NCBI RefSeq assembly: GCF_900313065.1
Contig: NZ_OMPU01000006.1
Coordinates: 154,006 to 218,005 of the forward strand
Direction: 5' to 3'
From: Kiloniella sp. EL199
GTDB lineage: Bacteria > Pseudomonadota > Alphaproteobacteria > Kiloniellales > Kiloniellaceae
Length of the DNA stretch: 64,000 bases
In this document: positions 33,747 to 43,773 of the stretch, piece by piece
Layout of the letters: every line of letters starts with the position of its first letter
Numbering within the stretch: the stretch's first letter is position 1
The notes under the pieces: model-generated
Told to the model about the DNA's origin: nothing
The model's input: the letters and a program-made list of their open reading frames with translations, nothing else
The model's database searches: none
Made by a program: the position numbers and the translations under genes

Positions 33747-35279
33747 TTACTTGAAACTCGGCAGAAAGTCGGGGGCGGAAATCGAATTGAAAGTTCCTTT
33801 CCATACCAGATCTTCTGCAGCTTCCAGATCGTCGGCAAAGTAACGATCCTGTTCGAAGAATGTTACGTCTTTGCGCAGCCTTTCCATTACAGTTTCAAGG
33901 GTTGGTGATGTTTTCAATGGCTTGAGGAAATCAATACCCTGGGCTGCAGATAAAAGTTCCACAGCCAAAACACCGGCTGTATTTTTTGCCATATCAGATA
34001 AGCGTCTTGCGGCAAAAGTTGCCATGGAAACATGATCTTCCTGATTGGCAGATGTAGGCAAACTATCAACACAGGCAGGATGGGCAAGGGATTTATTCTC
34101 TGATGCCAAGGCCGCAGCGGTAACCTGTGCAATCATAAAGCCAGAGTTAAGACCACTTCCGGCAACAAGGAAGGGAGGGAGACCAGACATTGAACTGTCC
34201 ATCAAGAGAGCAATACGTCGTTCTGACAGGGCACCCATTTCTGAAATGGCAAGGGCGAGGACGTCAGATGCCATGGCTACGGGCTCGGCATGGAAGTTAC
34301 CACCTGAAAGAATGTCACCCTCTTTTGTGAAAACCAGCGGGTTATCAGACACAGCATTGGCTTCACGTTCGAAGATACTTGCTGCAAAACGCATGTGATC
34401 CAGACAGGCACCAAGAACTTGAGGTTGGCAGCGAAGAGAGTAGGGGTCCTGAACTTTTGAGCAGTCTGTGTGGCTTTCATTGATTGGACTGCCATCGAGA
34501 ACTGTTCTGAAAACGGATGCAATATCAGCTTGCCCGATTTGGCCACGGGCTTCTTGAATGCGCGGGTCAAAAGGAACATGTGAACCTTTGGCAGCTTCAA
34601 CACTCATGGCGCCAACAAGTGTGCTGGCATTCATAAGGTTTTCAGCTCTGAACAGTCCAACAAGTGCCAAGGCTGTTGAAACCTGAGTTCCGTTTAGAAG
34701 GGCGAGGCCTTCTTTCGGGCCGAGAACCATTGGTTTTAATCCAATGCGCTCCAACCCTTCCTTGGCAGGCATTATTTCGCCGTTATAACGGGCTTTTCCT
34801 GCTCCGATTATAAGGGCTGACATGTGGGCGAGGGGAGCCAGATCACCAGAGGCCCCGACGGACCCTTTTGACGGGATGCAAGGGTAAAGGCCCTCGTTGT
34901 AGAAGGTGATCAAGTAATCAAGAACTTCCTGTCTGATACCTGAGAAACCTTGAGCTAATGACGTAACCTTAAGTGCTAGAATAAGGCGAACAACTTCATC
35001 ATCAAGCAAGGGACCCATACCTGTCGCGTGGGACAGCACAAGATTGCTTTGTAATTCTTCCAGTTGTTCGTCATCAATACGTGTCGAGGCAAGGCGTCCG
35101 AAACCGGTATTAATGCCATAAACGGTTCTGCCGTCTCTAAGTACATCACGAACTGTTTCTGTCGACGCTGCAATTTGTGCTTTGCAAGCAGGGTCCAGTT
35201 CAATTTTCACATCATCAAATGTAAGGGCGCGTAAAGTAGTAAGTGTTAATTGACGAGGTGTCAGCACTAGCGATTTCAT
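33747..35279 (-). CDS. hutH: histidine ammonia-lyase
   Basis: Deaminates histidine to urocanate, the first step of the Hut pathway. The 510-residue protein contains the Ala-Ser-Gly (143-145) triad in [14 protein letters not shown] that cyclises into the MIO cofactor, plus YGINTGFG at 54-61, and [14 protein letters not shown] near 415. Length equals the family norm. ATG 35279 overlaps the hutU stop (ATGA), so hutU and hutH are coupled. hutI, hutG and hutF are not in this window. Confidence 0.96.
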   Translation of the reverse strand: MKSLVLTPRQLTLTTLRALTFDDVKIELDPACKAQIAASTETVRDVLRDGRTVYGINTGFGRLASTRIDDEQLEELQSNLVLSHATGMGPLLDDEVVRLILALKVTSLAQGFSGIRQEVLDYLITFYNEGLYPCIPSKGSVGASGDLAPLAHMSALIIGAGKARYNGEIMPAKEGLERIGLKPMVLGPKEGLALLNGTQVSTALALVGLFRAENLMNASTLVGAMSVEAAKGSHVPFDPRIQEARGQIGQADIASVFRTVLDGSPINESHTDCSKVQDPYSLRCQPQVLGACLDHMRFAASIFEREANAVSDNPLVFTKEGDILSGGNFHAEPVAMASDVLALAISEMGALSERRIALLMDSSMSGLPPFLVAGSGLNSGFMIAQVTAAALASENKSLAHPACVDSLPTSANQEDHVSMATFAARRLSDMAKNTAGVLAVELLSAAQGIDFLKPLKTSPTLETVMERLRKDVTFFEQDRYFADDLEAAEDLVWKGTFNSISAPDFLPSFK

Positions 35280-36940
35280 TTATCTGACTCCATAGGAAGG
35301 TCGAGATTGTTATCTCGAGCACATTTTTTAGCAATTTCGTATCCGGCATCTGCATGACGCATAACACCTGTTGCGGGATCATTCCAGAGAACACGCCCTA
35401 ATCGTTTGTCAGCAGCTTCTGTGCCATCGGCACAGATGACTACGCCAGAATGTTGTGAGAAGCCTATACCGACACCCCCACCGTGATGAAGAGATACCCA
35501 GGTAGCACCACCGGCTGTGTTCAAGAGCGCATTAAGCAATGGCCAGTCAGAAACAGCGTCAGAACCGTCCATCATGCTTTCTGTTTCTCTGTTCGGGCTG
35601 GCAACTGATCCTGAATCCAGATGATCACGGCCAATTACAACTGGTGCTTTAAGTTCGCCATTGCGAACCATTTCGTTAAAGGCAAGGCCCAGTTTATGGC
35701 GTTGTCCCAATCCAACCCAGCAAATACGGGATGGCAGGCCTTGGAAATGAATGCGTTCACGCGCCATGTCCAGCCAGTTGTGCAGATGCGGATCATCCGG
35801 AATAAGTTCTTTGACTTTCTGATCCGTTTTATAAATATCCTCTGGATCACCGGAAAGCGCAGCCCAACGGAAGGGTCCTATACCCCGACAAAAGAGAGGA
35901 CGGATATAGGCAGGGACAAAACCCGGAAAATCAAATGCGTTCTCAACGCCTTCTTCTAGCGCCATCTGGCGAATGTTGTTGCCGTAGTCGACTGTGGGGA
36001 TGCCCTGTGCGTGGAAATCAAGCATAGCTTGGACCTGAACAGCCATGGATTTCTTTGCCGCAGTCGTGGTTCCTTTGGGATCCTTCTGAGATCGTTCGAC
36101 ATATTCGCCCCAAGTCCAACCCTGTGGAAGATAACCATTCAGGGGGTCGTGTGCGGATGTTTGATCCGTTACAATGTCCGGGCGAACACCACGTTTGACA
36201 AGTTCTGGGAAAACATCAGCGGCATTGCCAAGTAAACCAACAGAGATTGCTTTTTTATTCGCTACAGCGTCATTAATAATGTTGAGTGCTTCATCCAGAT
36301 CATTGCATTTTTTATCCAGATAACCTGTGCGGATACGCATATCAATGCGATCTTCTTGACATTCAACAGCCAACATAGAAGCGCCAGCCATTGTAGCGGA
36401 AAGTGGTTGTGCGCCGCCCATGCCACCAAGACCGCCAGTGAGGACCCAGCGACCGGAAAGATCGCCGTTATAGTGTTGGCGTCCAGCTTCGACAAAGGTT
36501 TCGTAAGTGCCTTGAACGATACCCTGACTGCCGATGTAGATCCATGACCCTGCAGTCATCTGGCCGTACATCATCAGGCCGGCTTTATCCAGTTTGTTAA
36601 AGTGATCCCAGTTTGCCCAGTTTGGAACCAGATTGGAGTTGGCAATAAGAACACGCGGAGCATCTGAGTGCGTTGGGAAAATACCAACGGGTTTACCAGA
36701 TTGAACGAGAAGCGTTTGGTCGTCTTTGAGCTTTTTCAAACTCTCAACGATTTTGTCGTAACACTCCCAGTTTCTGGCTGCGCGTCCAATCCCGCCATAA
36801 ACAACCAATTCTTCCGGATGTTCGGCAACATCTGGGTCAAGGTTGTTCATCAACATTCTAAGCGGGGCTTCGCTAAGCCAGCTTTCGCATGAAAGTTCCG
36901 GGCCGTGTGGGGCACGGATTGTGCGTGTGTTCTTTTTCAT
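35276..36940 (-). CDS. hutU: urocanate hydratase
   Basis: NAD-dependent hydration of urocanate to imidazolonepropionate. The protein is 554 residues, normal for HutU. It starts with the conserved [13 protein letters not shown] and includes [19 protein letters not shown], the NAD region [27 protein letters not shown], and [20 protein letters not shown] with the usual C-terminal [16 protein letters not shown] longer upstream frame exists, but the family start and GTTGGAAAA sequence point to ATG 36940. Two HutC-type operators lie 27-54 bases upstream. It is first in the hutUH operon. Confidence 0.95.
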   Translation of the reverse strand: MKKNTRTIRAPHGPELSCESWLSEAPLRMLMNNLDPDVAEHPEELVVYGGIGRAARNWECYDKIVESLKKLKDDQTLLVQSGKPVGIFPTHSDAPRVLIANSNLVPNWANWDHFNKLDKAGLMMYGQMTAGSWIYIGSQGIVQGTYETFVEAGRQHYNGDLSGRWVLTGGLGGMGGAQPLSATMAGASMLAVECQEDRIDMRIRTGYLDKKCNDLDEALNIINDAVANKKAISVGLLGNAADVFPELVKRGVRPDIVTDQTSAHDPLNGYLPQGWTWGEYVERSQKDPKGTTTAAKKSMAVQVQAMLDFHAQGIPTVDYGNNIRQMALEEGVENAFDFPGFVPAYIRPLFCRGIGPFRWAALSGDPEDIYKTDQKVKELIPDDPHLHNWLDMARERIHFQGLPSRICWVGLGQRHKLGLAFNEMVRNGELKAPVVIGRDHLDSGSVASPNRETESMMDGSDAVSDWPLLNALLNTAGGATWVSLHHGGGVGIGFSQHSGVVICADGTEAADKRLGRVLWNDPATGVMRHADAGYEIAKKCARDNNLDLPMESDK

Positions 36941-36966
36941 TTTTCCAACTTTCCAATTCAGGAATA

Positions 36967-36994
36967 TGTATATACAAAATAACTTGTCTATACA
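36967..36994. promoter_or_regulatory. tandem HutC-type operators upstream of hutU
   Basis: TGTATATACA (36967-36976) and TGTCTATACA (36985-36994) both fit the GTMTAKAC core recognised by HutC-subfamily GntR proteins. Their starts are 18 bases apart, slightly less than two helical turns. The position just upstream of the hutU start fits repression by HutC. Confidence 0.75.
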
Positions 36995-37099
36995 TCTTGT
37001 CAATATCCTGAATATGACATCTGCTGTTTTTCCTTTTCTGTTTTGGATATAAGGTGAAAAGCTATTGAGAATATGTGTGTTTTGTATGTGGAGTTATTG

Positions 37100-38188
37100 G
37101 TGAGCATTATCCCCGATCAAAGAGAACAGCAGAGAATCGCTTTTATAAATAATGCAGGTTGGGAAGGTGCTGCTGTTGAGGCTTTGCCTGTTGATGCTTC
37201 TGCACGATGTTATTTCAGATTAAACAAAGAGGGCAAAACGAAGATTGTCATGGATGCACCGCCGGGTATTGCTGAACCTGTTGCGGTGTTCGCTAAGGTT
37301 GGGCGACATTTATTATCTTGTGGTGTTTCGACACCGGTTATCCATCACGAAGACATTGAAAGGGGCTTTTTATTGCTGGAAGATTTTGGCGATAATACTT
37401 ACGCGAAACTTTTGAATGCGGGGTGGGATGAAGAAAAGCTCTATGAGCTTGCTGTTGATGTGTTGGTTACAATGCATTCATCTGAAAAACTGGCTCAAAT
37501 TGATATGCCGCCCTATGACCTGGCCTTTTTGATCAAAGAAGCGCTTATTATGGCGGATTGGTATGTGCCGAGCATAACGGGAACAGCGTTACTTGCTGAG
37601 GTGCGACAAGCTTATGTATCTGCCTGGTGTCAGGTTTTTAAGCCCCTTCCAGAGTTACCTATCACGTTGGTTTTGCGTGATTTTCATATTGATAATCTTA
37701 TGATTCTGGATGGGCGCGAGGGTGTTGCATCATGCGGTCTTTTGGATTTCCAGACGGCTGTGCTTGGGGCTGCGCCTTATGATCTGATGTCGCTGGTGGA
37801 AGATGCCCGCCGTGATATTGACGATGGCTTGAGGGTAAGAATGATCAATCGTTATCTCAAGACAATGGGAATAGTCAGAGAAAGCGACGAGGGGCGGACG
37901 TTTATGTCGTGGTATTATGCGCTTTCTGCTCAGCGCCATGCCAAGGTACTCGGGTTATTTACTCGTCTCTATTCGCGAGATCAAAAGGATGCTTATTTAA
38001 AACATGTAAAGCGTGTTAGCAGCTTGATGAATATCTCATTACAAAATGATATTTTAAAACCTGTAAAGAGTTGGTTTGACACATACTTCCCTGATTATGT
38101 GATTGAGTTAGAGTCTCAAACTATTGATCAAGAAAAGGTTCTGAGGTCAGCTACTTTAACGGAAGGTTATTCTGTCTCGCTCTCTTGA
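37100..38188 (+). CDS. amgK: AmgK-like N-acetylmuramate/N-acetylglucosamine kinase
   Basis: Aminoglycoside-phosphotransferase fold, 362 residues. It resembles AmgK, which phosphorylates the anomeric carbon of MurNAc or GlcNAc in peptidoglycan recycling. Shared elements: VDASARCYFRL and IVMDAPPG near residues 31-55, STPVIHHEDIERGFLLLEDFGD at 77-98, catalytic loop VLRDFHIDNLM (D194, D198, N199) and the metal Asp D216 in GLLDFQTAVLGAAPYDL. Normally the nucleotidyltransferase gene murU is adjacent; it is not here. GTG 37100 has GGAG six bases upstream, better than the TTG-type start at 37073. It is divergent from hutU, so it shares that intergenic region. Another small-molecule kinase remains possible. 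Confidence 0.75.
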   Translation: MSIIPDQREQQRIAFINNAGWEGAAVEALPVDASARCYFRLNKEGKTKIVMDAPPGIAEPVAVFAKVGRHLLSCGVSTPVIHHEDIERGFLLLEDFGDNTYAKLLNAGWDEEKLYELAVDVLVTMHSSEKLAQIDMPPYDLAFLIKEALIMADWYVPSITGTALLAEVRQAYVSAWCQVFKPLPELPITLVLRDFHIDNLMILDGREGVASCGLLDFQTAVLGAAPYDLMSLVEDARRDIDDGLRVRMINRYLKTMGIVRESDEGRTFMSWYYALSAQRHAKVLGLFTRLYSRDQKDAYLKHVKRVSSLMNISLQNDILKPVKSWFDTYFPDYVIELESQTIDQEKVLRSATLTEGYSVSLS

Positions 38189-38268
38189 TTGTGTCTGGAG
38201 AGAACTCTGGGAGAAATACTTTTAGTAAGTCAACGTGTGACTGTTGAATGGATGTAAGGGAAATAGCC

Positions 38269-39117
38269 ATGCCATCAATTATTTCTACCCAGTCTCATGT
38301 CTGCTATGGGCATGTTGGGAATTCTGCAGCGGTATTCCCTATGCAAAAGCTTGGGATCTCTGTTCATTCTGTTCCAACGACAATTCTATCTAACCATCCT
38401 GCACATCCTAGTTTTTATGGACAGGCTATAAAGAGTGAGCTTTTGCAAGATCTGTTTTTGGGGCTGGAAGAACGCGGAGCTTTTCATGGAAGTGCAGGAT
38501 TTCAGAGCGGCTACCTTGCAACGCTAGACAATGGATATGTTATTGAGCAAGCCGTAAAGCGTTTTAAAGTATGTAACCCGCAAGGAATATATTGTCTCGA
38601 CCCTGTAATGGGGGATGTCGGGAAAGGTTTTTTTGTTCAAGCGGGAATACCAGAGCTAATTACGCAGAAATTGTTGCCTCTGGCCGATATAATAACACCC
38701 AACAAATTTGAGTTTGATAACCTTACAGCGACGAGTTGTCAAAACCATAGTGATATGGTTGCCGTTGCCCGGAAATTCATGGATAACTTTAATTTACGGT
38801 GTGTAGTGATTACTTCTGCAGACTCTGGGCACGAAGAAACCACACATACGTTGGTGGTTCGTCCTGATGATGCAACGTTGTACTCCACGCCATTTTTACA
38901 AAATGGGCCTTCGGGTACCGGTGATCTTTTTACGGGAATGTTCATTGCCAGAATACTCCTGGGGCAGGATGAGATGGCTGCGGTCAACTTATCTTTGAAT
39001 GCCGTATATTCCATAATCAAGCATACAGTGATGTCTGATTTAAAGGAGCTGGATATAATCACACATCAAAAATGTATTATCGATTCAAAGCAAGTAACTA
39101 CATATAAAAAAGTGTAA
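38269..39117 (+). CDS. pdxY: pyridoxal kinase, PdxY type
   Basis: Phosphorylates pyridoxal in the vitamin B6 salvage pathway; cytoplasmic ribokinase-fold enzyme. The protein is 282 residues. Typical features are ISTQSHVCYGHVGNSAAVFPMQ at the N terminus, TTILSNHPAHPSFYG, YCLDPVMGDVGKGFFV, DIITPNKFEFD and the catalytic GPSGTGDLFTGMF. ATG 38269 follows AAGGGAA; an upstream ATG at 38248 is less well placed. It lies 80 bases after the amgK-like gene and may be co-transcribed. A fairly AT-rich region follows. Confidence 0.92.
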   Translation: MPSIISTQSHVCYGHVGNSAAVFPMQKLGISVHSVPTTILSNHPAHPSFYGQAIKSELLQDLFLGLEERGAFHGSAGFQSGYLATLDNGYVIEQAVKRFKVCNPQGIYCLDPVMGDVGKGFFVQAGIPELITQKLLPLADIITPNKFEFDNLTATSCQNHSDMVAVARKFMDNFNLRCVVITSADSGHEETTHTLVVRPDDATLYSTPFLQNGPSGTGDLFTGMFIARILLGQDEMAAVNLSLNAVYSIIKHTVMSDLKELDIITHQKCIIDSKQVTTYKKV

Positions 39118-39454
39118 ATATAAAATTATTTTCCCCGGCGTGATTTCTGTATCTTCTAGAGAGAAGGGTGAAAAACCCATTTCTATGTATGGTGAAAATA
39201 TATCTTTTTGAAGGTTTTGTGTCACTCAAAATGTTGATTTTACTTGTAAATATTATTTTTGTTTGAAGTGAGTATTTTGTTTTACAATGAATTTATATAG
39301 TTGAAATTATATTTTACTAAATTTAAGTGTTTAATTTTAAAAAATTTCATTTTTACTTGTAATTTTTTCAAAACATGTCATCTATTCACTGTGAGTTAAT
39401 GTAATTGAGAAAATAATTTCTCGTAATTATGTGTAAAATAGGTGTGAGGGTGTC
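39118..39454. other. gene-free AT-rich region upstream of cysG
   Basis: No coding frame in 337 bases. It is very AT-rich, especially 39230-39440. TTTTACTTGTAA occurs twice as a direct repeat (39238-39249 and 39351-39362). The region presumably holds the promoter of the cysG operon; no riboswitch is recognised. Confidence 0.6.
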
Positions 39455-40906
39455 ATGGATCACTTTCCGATTTTCCTGTCTCTTAGGGGACAGAAAGTTG
39501 TTTTGGTTGGCGGCGGCGACTTAGCTGCCAGGAAACTGCGTTTGCTTCGTAAAGCTGATGCTGCAGTAACTGTGATCGCACCTTCGCTCTGTAGTGAAAT
39601 TGAAGAGTTGGCTGCAAGTGCAGAGGTTGACCACCTTGGACGTAAGTTCCTGAACGAAGATGTAAATGGTGCAAGCCTTGTGTTTGCGGCAACTGATATT
39701 GAAGAGATTGATGCTGCAGTTGCGAAAGCTGCGCGAGCACAGGGGATTAAGGTTAATGCTGTTGATCGCCCTGAGTTATCAGACTTCATTATGCCTGCAA
39801 TTGTTGATCGTTCTCCGATTGTTATCGGTATTTCCAGCGGCGGTTCTGCACCAATTCTTGCCCGTAATCTTCGCGAGAAAATTGAAGGAATGTTACCCCC
39901 GGCGCTTGGACGTCTTGCCTCGTTTGCAGATAGTTTTCGCGGGGCAGTGAAGGGTACCATATCCAGTGGTAATGAGCGCAGAAAGTTTTGGGAAAATTTC
40001 TTTGATGGCCCTATTGCTGAATCTGTTTTGTCTGGACGTGAGGTTTCTGCCCGCGAGAGTATGCTCAGCCTGATTAATCGGAACTGGAAACAGGAAAATG
40101 CCAATGGCCATGTTGCCATCGTTGGTGCAGGCCCCGGTGATCCGGATCTTCTGACCTTTCGCGCGATGAGGTTTATGCAGCAAGCTGATGTGGTTGTATA
40201 TGACAGATTAATCAGTGATGAAATTCTGGATTATGTGCGCCGCGATGCAGATCGTATTTATGTGGGTAAAGCACCAGGGCACCACAGTCATACTCAAGAC
40301 GAGATTAATGGCATTCTTGTTCGCGAAGCACGTAAAGGACTACGCGTTGTTCGTCTGAAAGGCGGCGACCCGTTTGTATTTGGTCGTGGAGGGGAAGAAA
40401 TGGATGTGCTGCAATCTGCCGGGATTGAAGTTGATGTTGTCCCGGGTATTACTGCTGCGGTGGGGTGTGCTGCGGCATCTGGCATCCCCTTAACGCATCG
40501 CGAACATGCATCAATGGTTACGTTTGTTACTGGGCAGACTGGCGATGATATGACAGCTGCTGATTGGTCAGGGTTAATCAACAGCCGCCAAACGCTGGTT
40601 TTTTACATGGGGCTTAAAAATGCCGGTCAAATTTCTGATCGATTGATCAAGCATGGACAGGATCCGAAGACACCAATCGCGATTATCGAGAATGGTACGC
40701 GTATTGATCAAAGGGTTCTTCCCGGGCAGCTTTTTGATGCGGCTGAAATGGTTAAGCGGCATGAGGTTACAGGCCCTTCACTGATCGTTGTGGGATCAGT
40801 CGCGGCCTATGCCGATAGATCGGATATACAGAAGATTACGACTGCTGCATTGGAAAATAAAAATACGGCTTCCTTTTTGAATGAAGTCGCCGTTGCCGGT
40901 CTATAA
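39455..40906 (+). CDS. cysG: siroheme synthase CysG
   Basis: Makes siroheme, the cofactor of the sulfite reductase encoded downstream. Multifunctional protein of 483 residues. The N-terminal dehydrogenase/ferrochelatase half (about 1-205) contains FLSLRGQKVVLVGGGDLAARK and SGGSAPILARNLREKIE. The C-terminal uroporphyrinogen-III methyltransferase half (about 215-460) contains VGAGPGDPDLLTFRAMR, DRLIS, VRLKGGDPFVFGRGGEE, and VVPGITAAVGCAAASGIPLTHR. The start has GTGAGGG nearby. It is the first gene of the sulfate-assimilation operon. Confidence 0.95.
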   Translation: MDHFPIFLSLRGQKVVLVGGGDLAARKLRLLRKADAAVTVIAPSLCSEIEELAASAEVDHLGRKFLNEDVNGASLVFAATDIEEIDAAVAKAARAQGIKVNAVDRPELSDFIMPAIVDRSPIVIGISSGGSAPILARNLREKIEGMLPPALGRLASFADSFRGAVKGTISSGNERRKFWENFFDGPIAESVLSGREVSARESMLSLINRNWKQENANGHVAIVGAGPGDPDLLTFRAMRFMQQADVVVYDRLISDEILDYVRRDADRIYVGKAPGHHSHTQDEINGILVREARKGLRVVRLKGGDPFVFGRGGEEMDVLQSAGIEVDVVPGITAAVGCAAASGIPLTHREHASMVTFVTGQTGDDMTAADWSGLINSRQTLVFYMGLKNAGQISDRLIKHGQDPKTPIAIIENGTRIDQRVLPGQLFDAAEMVKRHEVTGPSLIVVGSVAAYADRSDIQKITTAALENKNTASFLNEVAVAGL

Positions 40907-40934
40907 ACGGCACGTTTTGGAGAGAGTAAAGAAA

Positions 40935-41249
40935 ATGTCATTGCAAATTATGACTGCGAACAGACTGCTGGGTGGTGGTGTTGTCTATTTGGGTGAAAAT
41001 CAAGAATGGACAGATCATTTTACATCAGCAAAGGCCGTCGAAGATAAGGATGGCGCAGCAGCGTTATTGGTTGAGGCAGAAAAGGCCGAAGCAAATCAGA
41101 TAATTGTTGGTCCCTACCTGATTAAAGTTGAGCGTAATGAAGCTGGTCTTCAGCCGCTTTCAGTTAAGGAAGGTATCCGGGCGAAAGGCCCAACCGTTGA
41201 GTATGGTCATGGCAGTAAGGCCAACTCTCACGGACAAGCGAAGGAATAA
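40935..41249 (+). CDS. DUF2849-family protein of the sulfite-reductase operon
   Basis: Protein of 104 residues. Family members are found between cysG and cysI in alphaproteobacteria; their function is unknown, probably an accessory to sulfite reduction. Conserved elements are TANRLLGGGVVYLG at 7-20, a central DGAAALLVEAEKAE and VGPYLIKVE. ATG 40935 follows GGAGAGAG and removes an upstream shadow of cysG. It ends four bases before the cysI start. Confidence 0.85.
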   Translation: MSLQIMTANRLLGGGVVYLGENQEWTDHFTSAKAVEDKDGAAALLVEAEKAEANQIIVGPYLIKVERNEAGLQPLSVKEGIRAKGPTVEYGHGSKANSHGQAKE

Positions 41250-41253
41250 CGAC

Positions 41254-42906
41254 ATGTACCGCTATGACGAATTTGATTATGACTTTGTTCAACAGCGTGT
41301 TGCACAGTTTGGGGATCAGGTCGAGCGCCGTATTGAAGGTGATTTGACCGAAGATCAATTCAAGCCATTGCGTTTGATGAACGGTCTTTATCTGCAACTG
41401 CATGCCTATATGCTTCGTGTTGCTATTCCTTATGGAACCTTTAACTCAGTGCAGATGCGTAAACTGGCCCATATTGCCCGCAAGTATGATCGGGGTTATG
41501 GTCACTTTACGACGCGTCAAAACATTCAATATAACTGGCCCGTGCTTAAGGATGTTCCAACCATCCTCAAGGAACTTGCCGAAGTAGAGATGCATGCGAT
41601 TCAGACCAGTGGTAACTGCATAAGAAACACCACATCTGATCAATACGCAGGTGCAGCAGCAGACGAGATCGAAGATCCGCGTGTATACTGTGAAATCATT
41701 CGTCAGTGGTCTTCATTACACCCGGAATTTACCTTCTTGCCTCGCAAATTCAAGGTTGCTGTGACGGGCGCAACAACCGACCGTGCTGCAATCCGTGTTC
41801 ACGACATCGGCTTGGCGATTGTTAAGAATGATGATGGTGATGTTGGTTTTGAAGTCCATGTTGGTGGTGGTCAGGGACGGACACCAATGATCGGTAAGGT
41901 CGTTCGAGAATTCCTGCCGAAAGAGCACCTGTTATCTTATCTTGAGGCAATTTTGCGTGTGTATAACCAGATTGGTCGTCGTGATAACAAATACAAAGCC
42001 CGTATCAAAATACTCGTGCATGAAACAGGTATTGATGAAATCCGTCGTCTGGTCGAAGAAGAATGGAACCGGATTAAAGATACGGCGTTGAATCTGCCTT
42101 TGGAAGAAGTTGATCGTATTAACAATTACTTTGCACCACCAACCTTTGAAACGCTTGATGCGACATCTCGTTCGTTTGAAGTCAAACGCTTTGAGGATCG
42201 CAGCTTTGCAACCTGGGTGCGTGCCAATGTTGTTGCGCATAAAAAGCTTGGCTATGCCATCGCGAATATCTCTTTGAAGCCAGAAGGCGAAGCGCCGGGT
42301 GATATCACTGATGATCAGATGGAAGTTGTTGCAGATCTGGCCGAGAAGTACAGCTTTGATGAAATTCGGGCGACACATGAACAAAATCTTGTTTTGCCAC
42401 ATGTGAAGCTTGATGACCTGTATGATGTTTTCCTTGGCTTGCAAGAAGCAGGCTTGGCAACAGGTAATCTGGGGTTGATTTCCGATATGATCGTCTGCCC
42501 GGGACTGGATTATTGTGCCCTTGCAAATGCGCGTTCAATTCCGGTTGCTCAGGCCATTAGCAAACGTTTTGCCGATATCGAACGCCAATACGATATCGGT
42601 GAGCTGAAGCTAAAGATTTCCGGATGTATCAATGCCTGTGGCCATCACCACGTGGGACACATTGGTATTCTGGGCGTTGATCGTAAGGGTGAAGAATACT
42701 ACCAGATTACTTTGGGTGGAAATGCTAACGAAAACGCTGCGATAGGCAAGATTATCGGGCCATCATTTGCCTATGATAAAATTGTCGATGCTGTGGAAAC
42801 TGTGGTGAACACCTATCTCGAAATCCGCGACAGTGCCGAGGAAAGCTTCCTTGATGCTTATAACCGGGTTGGCATGTCTCCGTTCAAGGAAAGACTTTAT
42901 GCTTAA
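41254..42906 (+). CDS. cysI: siroheme nitrite/sulfite reductase
   Basis: Reduces sulfite to sulfide using siroheme coupled to [4Fe-4S]. The 550-residue protein has two NiR/SiR half domains. Cluster ligands are C415 and C421 in CPGLDYCALANA and C458 and C462 in GCINACGHHHVGHIG. YGHFTTRQNIQ and TSGNCIRNTTSD are characteristic. The context with cysG, cysH and DUF934 points to sulfite rather than nitrite. It lacks a flavoprotein partner, so electrons probably come from a ferredoxin such as FdxA downstream. ATG 41254 gives the family length; the cysH ATG overlaps the stop. Confidence 0.93.
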   Translation: MYRYDEFDYDFVQQRVAQFGDQVERRIEGDLTEDQFKPLRLMNGLYLQLHAYMLRVAIPYGTFNSVQMRKLAHIARKYDRGYGHFTTRQNIQYNWPVLKDVPTILKELAEVEMHAIQTSGNCIRNTTSDQYAGAAADEIEDPRVYCEIIRQWSSLHPEFTFLPRKFKVAVTGATTDRAAIRVHDIGLAIVKNDDGDVGFEVHVGGGQGRTPMIGKVVREFLPKEHLLSYLEAILRVYNQIGRRDNKYKARIKILVHETGIDEIRRLVEEEWNRIKDTALNLPLEEVDRINNYFAPPTFETLDATSRSFEVKRFEDRSFATWVRANVVAHKKLGYAIANISLKPEGEAPGDITDDQMEVVADLAEKYSFDEIRATHEQNLVLPHVKLDDLYDVFLGLQEAGLATGNLGLISDMIVCPGLDYCALANARSIPVAQAISKRFADIERQYDIGELKLKISGCINACGHHHVGHIGILGVDRKGEEYYQITLGGNANENAAIGKIIGPSFAYDKIVDAVETVVNTYLEIRDSAEESFLDAYNRVGMSPFKERLYA

Positions 42907-43669
42907 GGCATCGACCTTGTTACCAAAAGAAGGAAGCGCACGAGAGCGTCTTGAAACGACTAAATCCCGTGCAGCAGAATTGCTGGACAGTGTTCGGAAT
43001 TTGTCGACCCATGATGCTCTTGTCCGCCTGATTGAAGGTGAATTTAAAGGCCGTGTTGCACTTGTCTCTTCTTTTGGGACAGAGTCAGCCATCCTTTTGC
43101 ATCTGGTTGCTCAGGTTAATCCGGATACGCCTGTTATCTTTATGGACACAGGAAAGTTATTTGGAGAAACCCACCGCTATCGGCGTCAGTTGACAGAGTT
43201 CTTGGGGTTAACTGATGTGCGTCAGATCTTGCCCGAAGAAGCAAAGGTTTCTGAAAAAGATCCCAAAGGTATTCTTTGGAACCAGGATACTGATATGTGC
43301 TGCTGGGTGCGTAAGGTTGAACCAATGAACCGTGCGCTTGATGATCTTGATGCTTGGATTTCTGGACGTAAGAGGTTTCAGTCTGTTACGCGCGCTAAAT
43401 TAGAGCTTGTTGAAGCAGAAGGATCCCGGATCAAAATCAATCCGCTTGCCTATTGGGAGCGCGAGGAGATTACGGCCTATTTCAATAAACATAACTTGCC
43501 GCGTCATCCCTTAGAAGCTGATGGGTATCCCTCTGTTGGATGTATGCCTTGTACAGACCGGGTTGAACCGGGTGAAGATCCACGCAGCGGGCGCTGGAAA
43601 AATCAGGATAAAACGGAATGCGGTATTCACTTCCTTGATACAGGCGCTACAAGAAATAAAACGGCATAA
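42899..43669 (+). CDS. cysH: APS reductase, [4Fe-4S] CysH type
   Basis: Reduces adenylylsulfate (APS) to sulfite with thioredoxin or glutaredoxin. The protein is 256 residues. The four cluster cysteines, C134-C135 (MCCWVRKVEP) and C215-C218 (GCMPCTDR), mark the APS-type rather than the PAPS-type enzyme. SSFGTESAILLHL is the P-loop-like nucleotide site, and catalytic C241 lies in TECGIH. ATG 42899 overlaps the cysI stop (ATGCTTAA). So APS kinase is not required on this route; sulfate adenylyltransferase genes are outside the window. Confidence 0.94.
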   Translation: MLKASTLLPKEGSARERLETTKSRAAELLDSVRNLSTHDALVRLIEGEFKGRVALVSSFGTESAILLHLVAQVNPDTPVIFMDTGKLFGETHRYRRQLTEFLGLTDVRQILPEEAKVSEKDPKGILWNQDTDMCCWVRKVEPMNRALDDLDAWISGRKRFQSVTRAKLELVEAEGSRIKINPLAYWEREEITAYFNKHNLPRHPLEADGYPSVGCMPCTDRVEPGEDPRSGRWKNQDKTECGIHFLDTGATRNKTA

Positions 43670-43773
43670 GTCTAGTGGCTTTTGTTGAATGAAATTTAAC
43701 CCTAGCTGAAGCTGGAACACGTTCTAAATCAGGACGTACTGGCTAGGCAGATTAAAGAGAAAAGAGAAGTAAA

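Noticed and set aside
39460-40119. 219-codon minus-strand frame opposite cysG
   Set aside because: Shadow of the cysG coding frame; the sense strand has clear family motifs.
41932-42444. 170-codon minus-strand frame opposite cysI
   Set aside because: Antisense shadow without its own start signal or family features.
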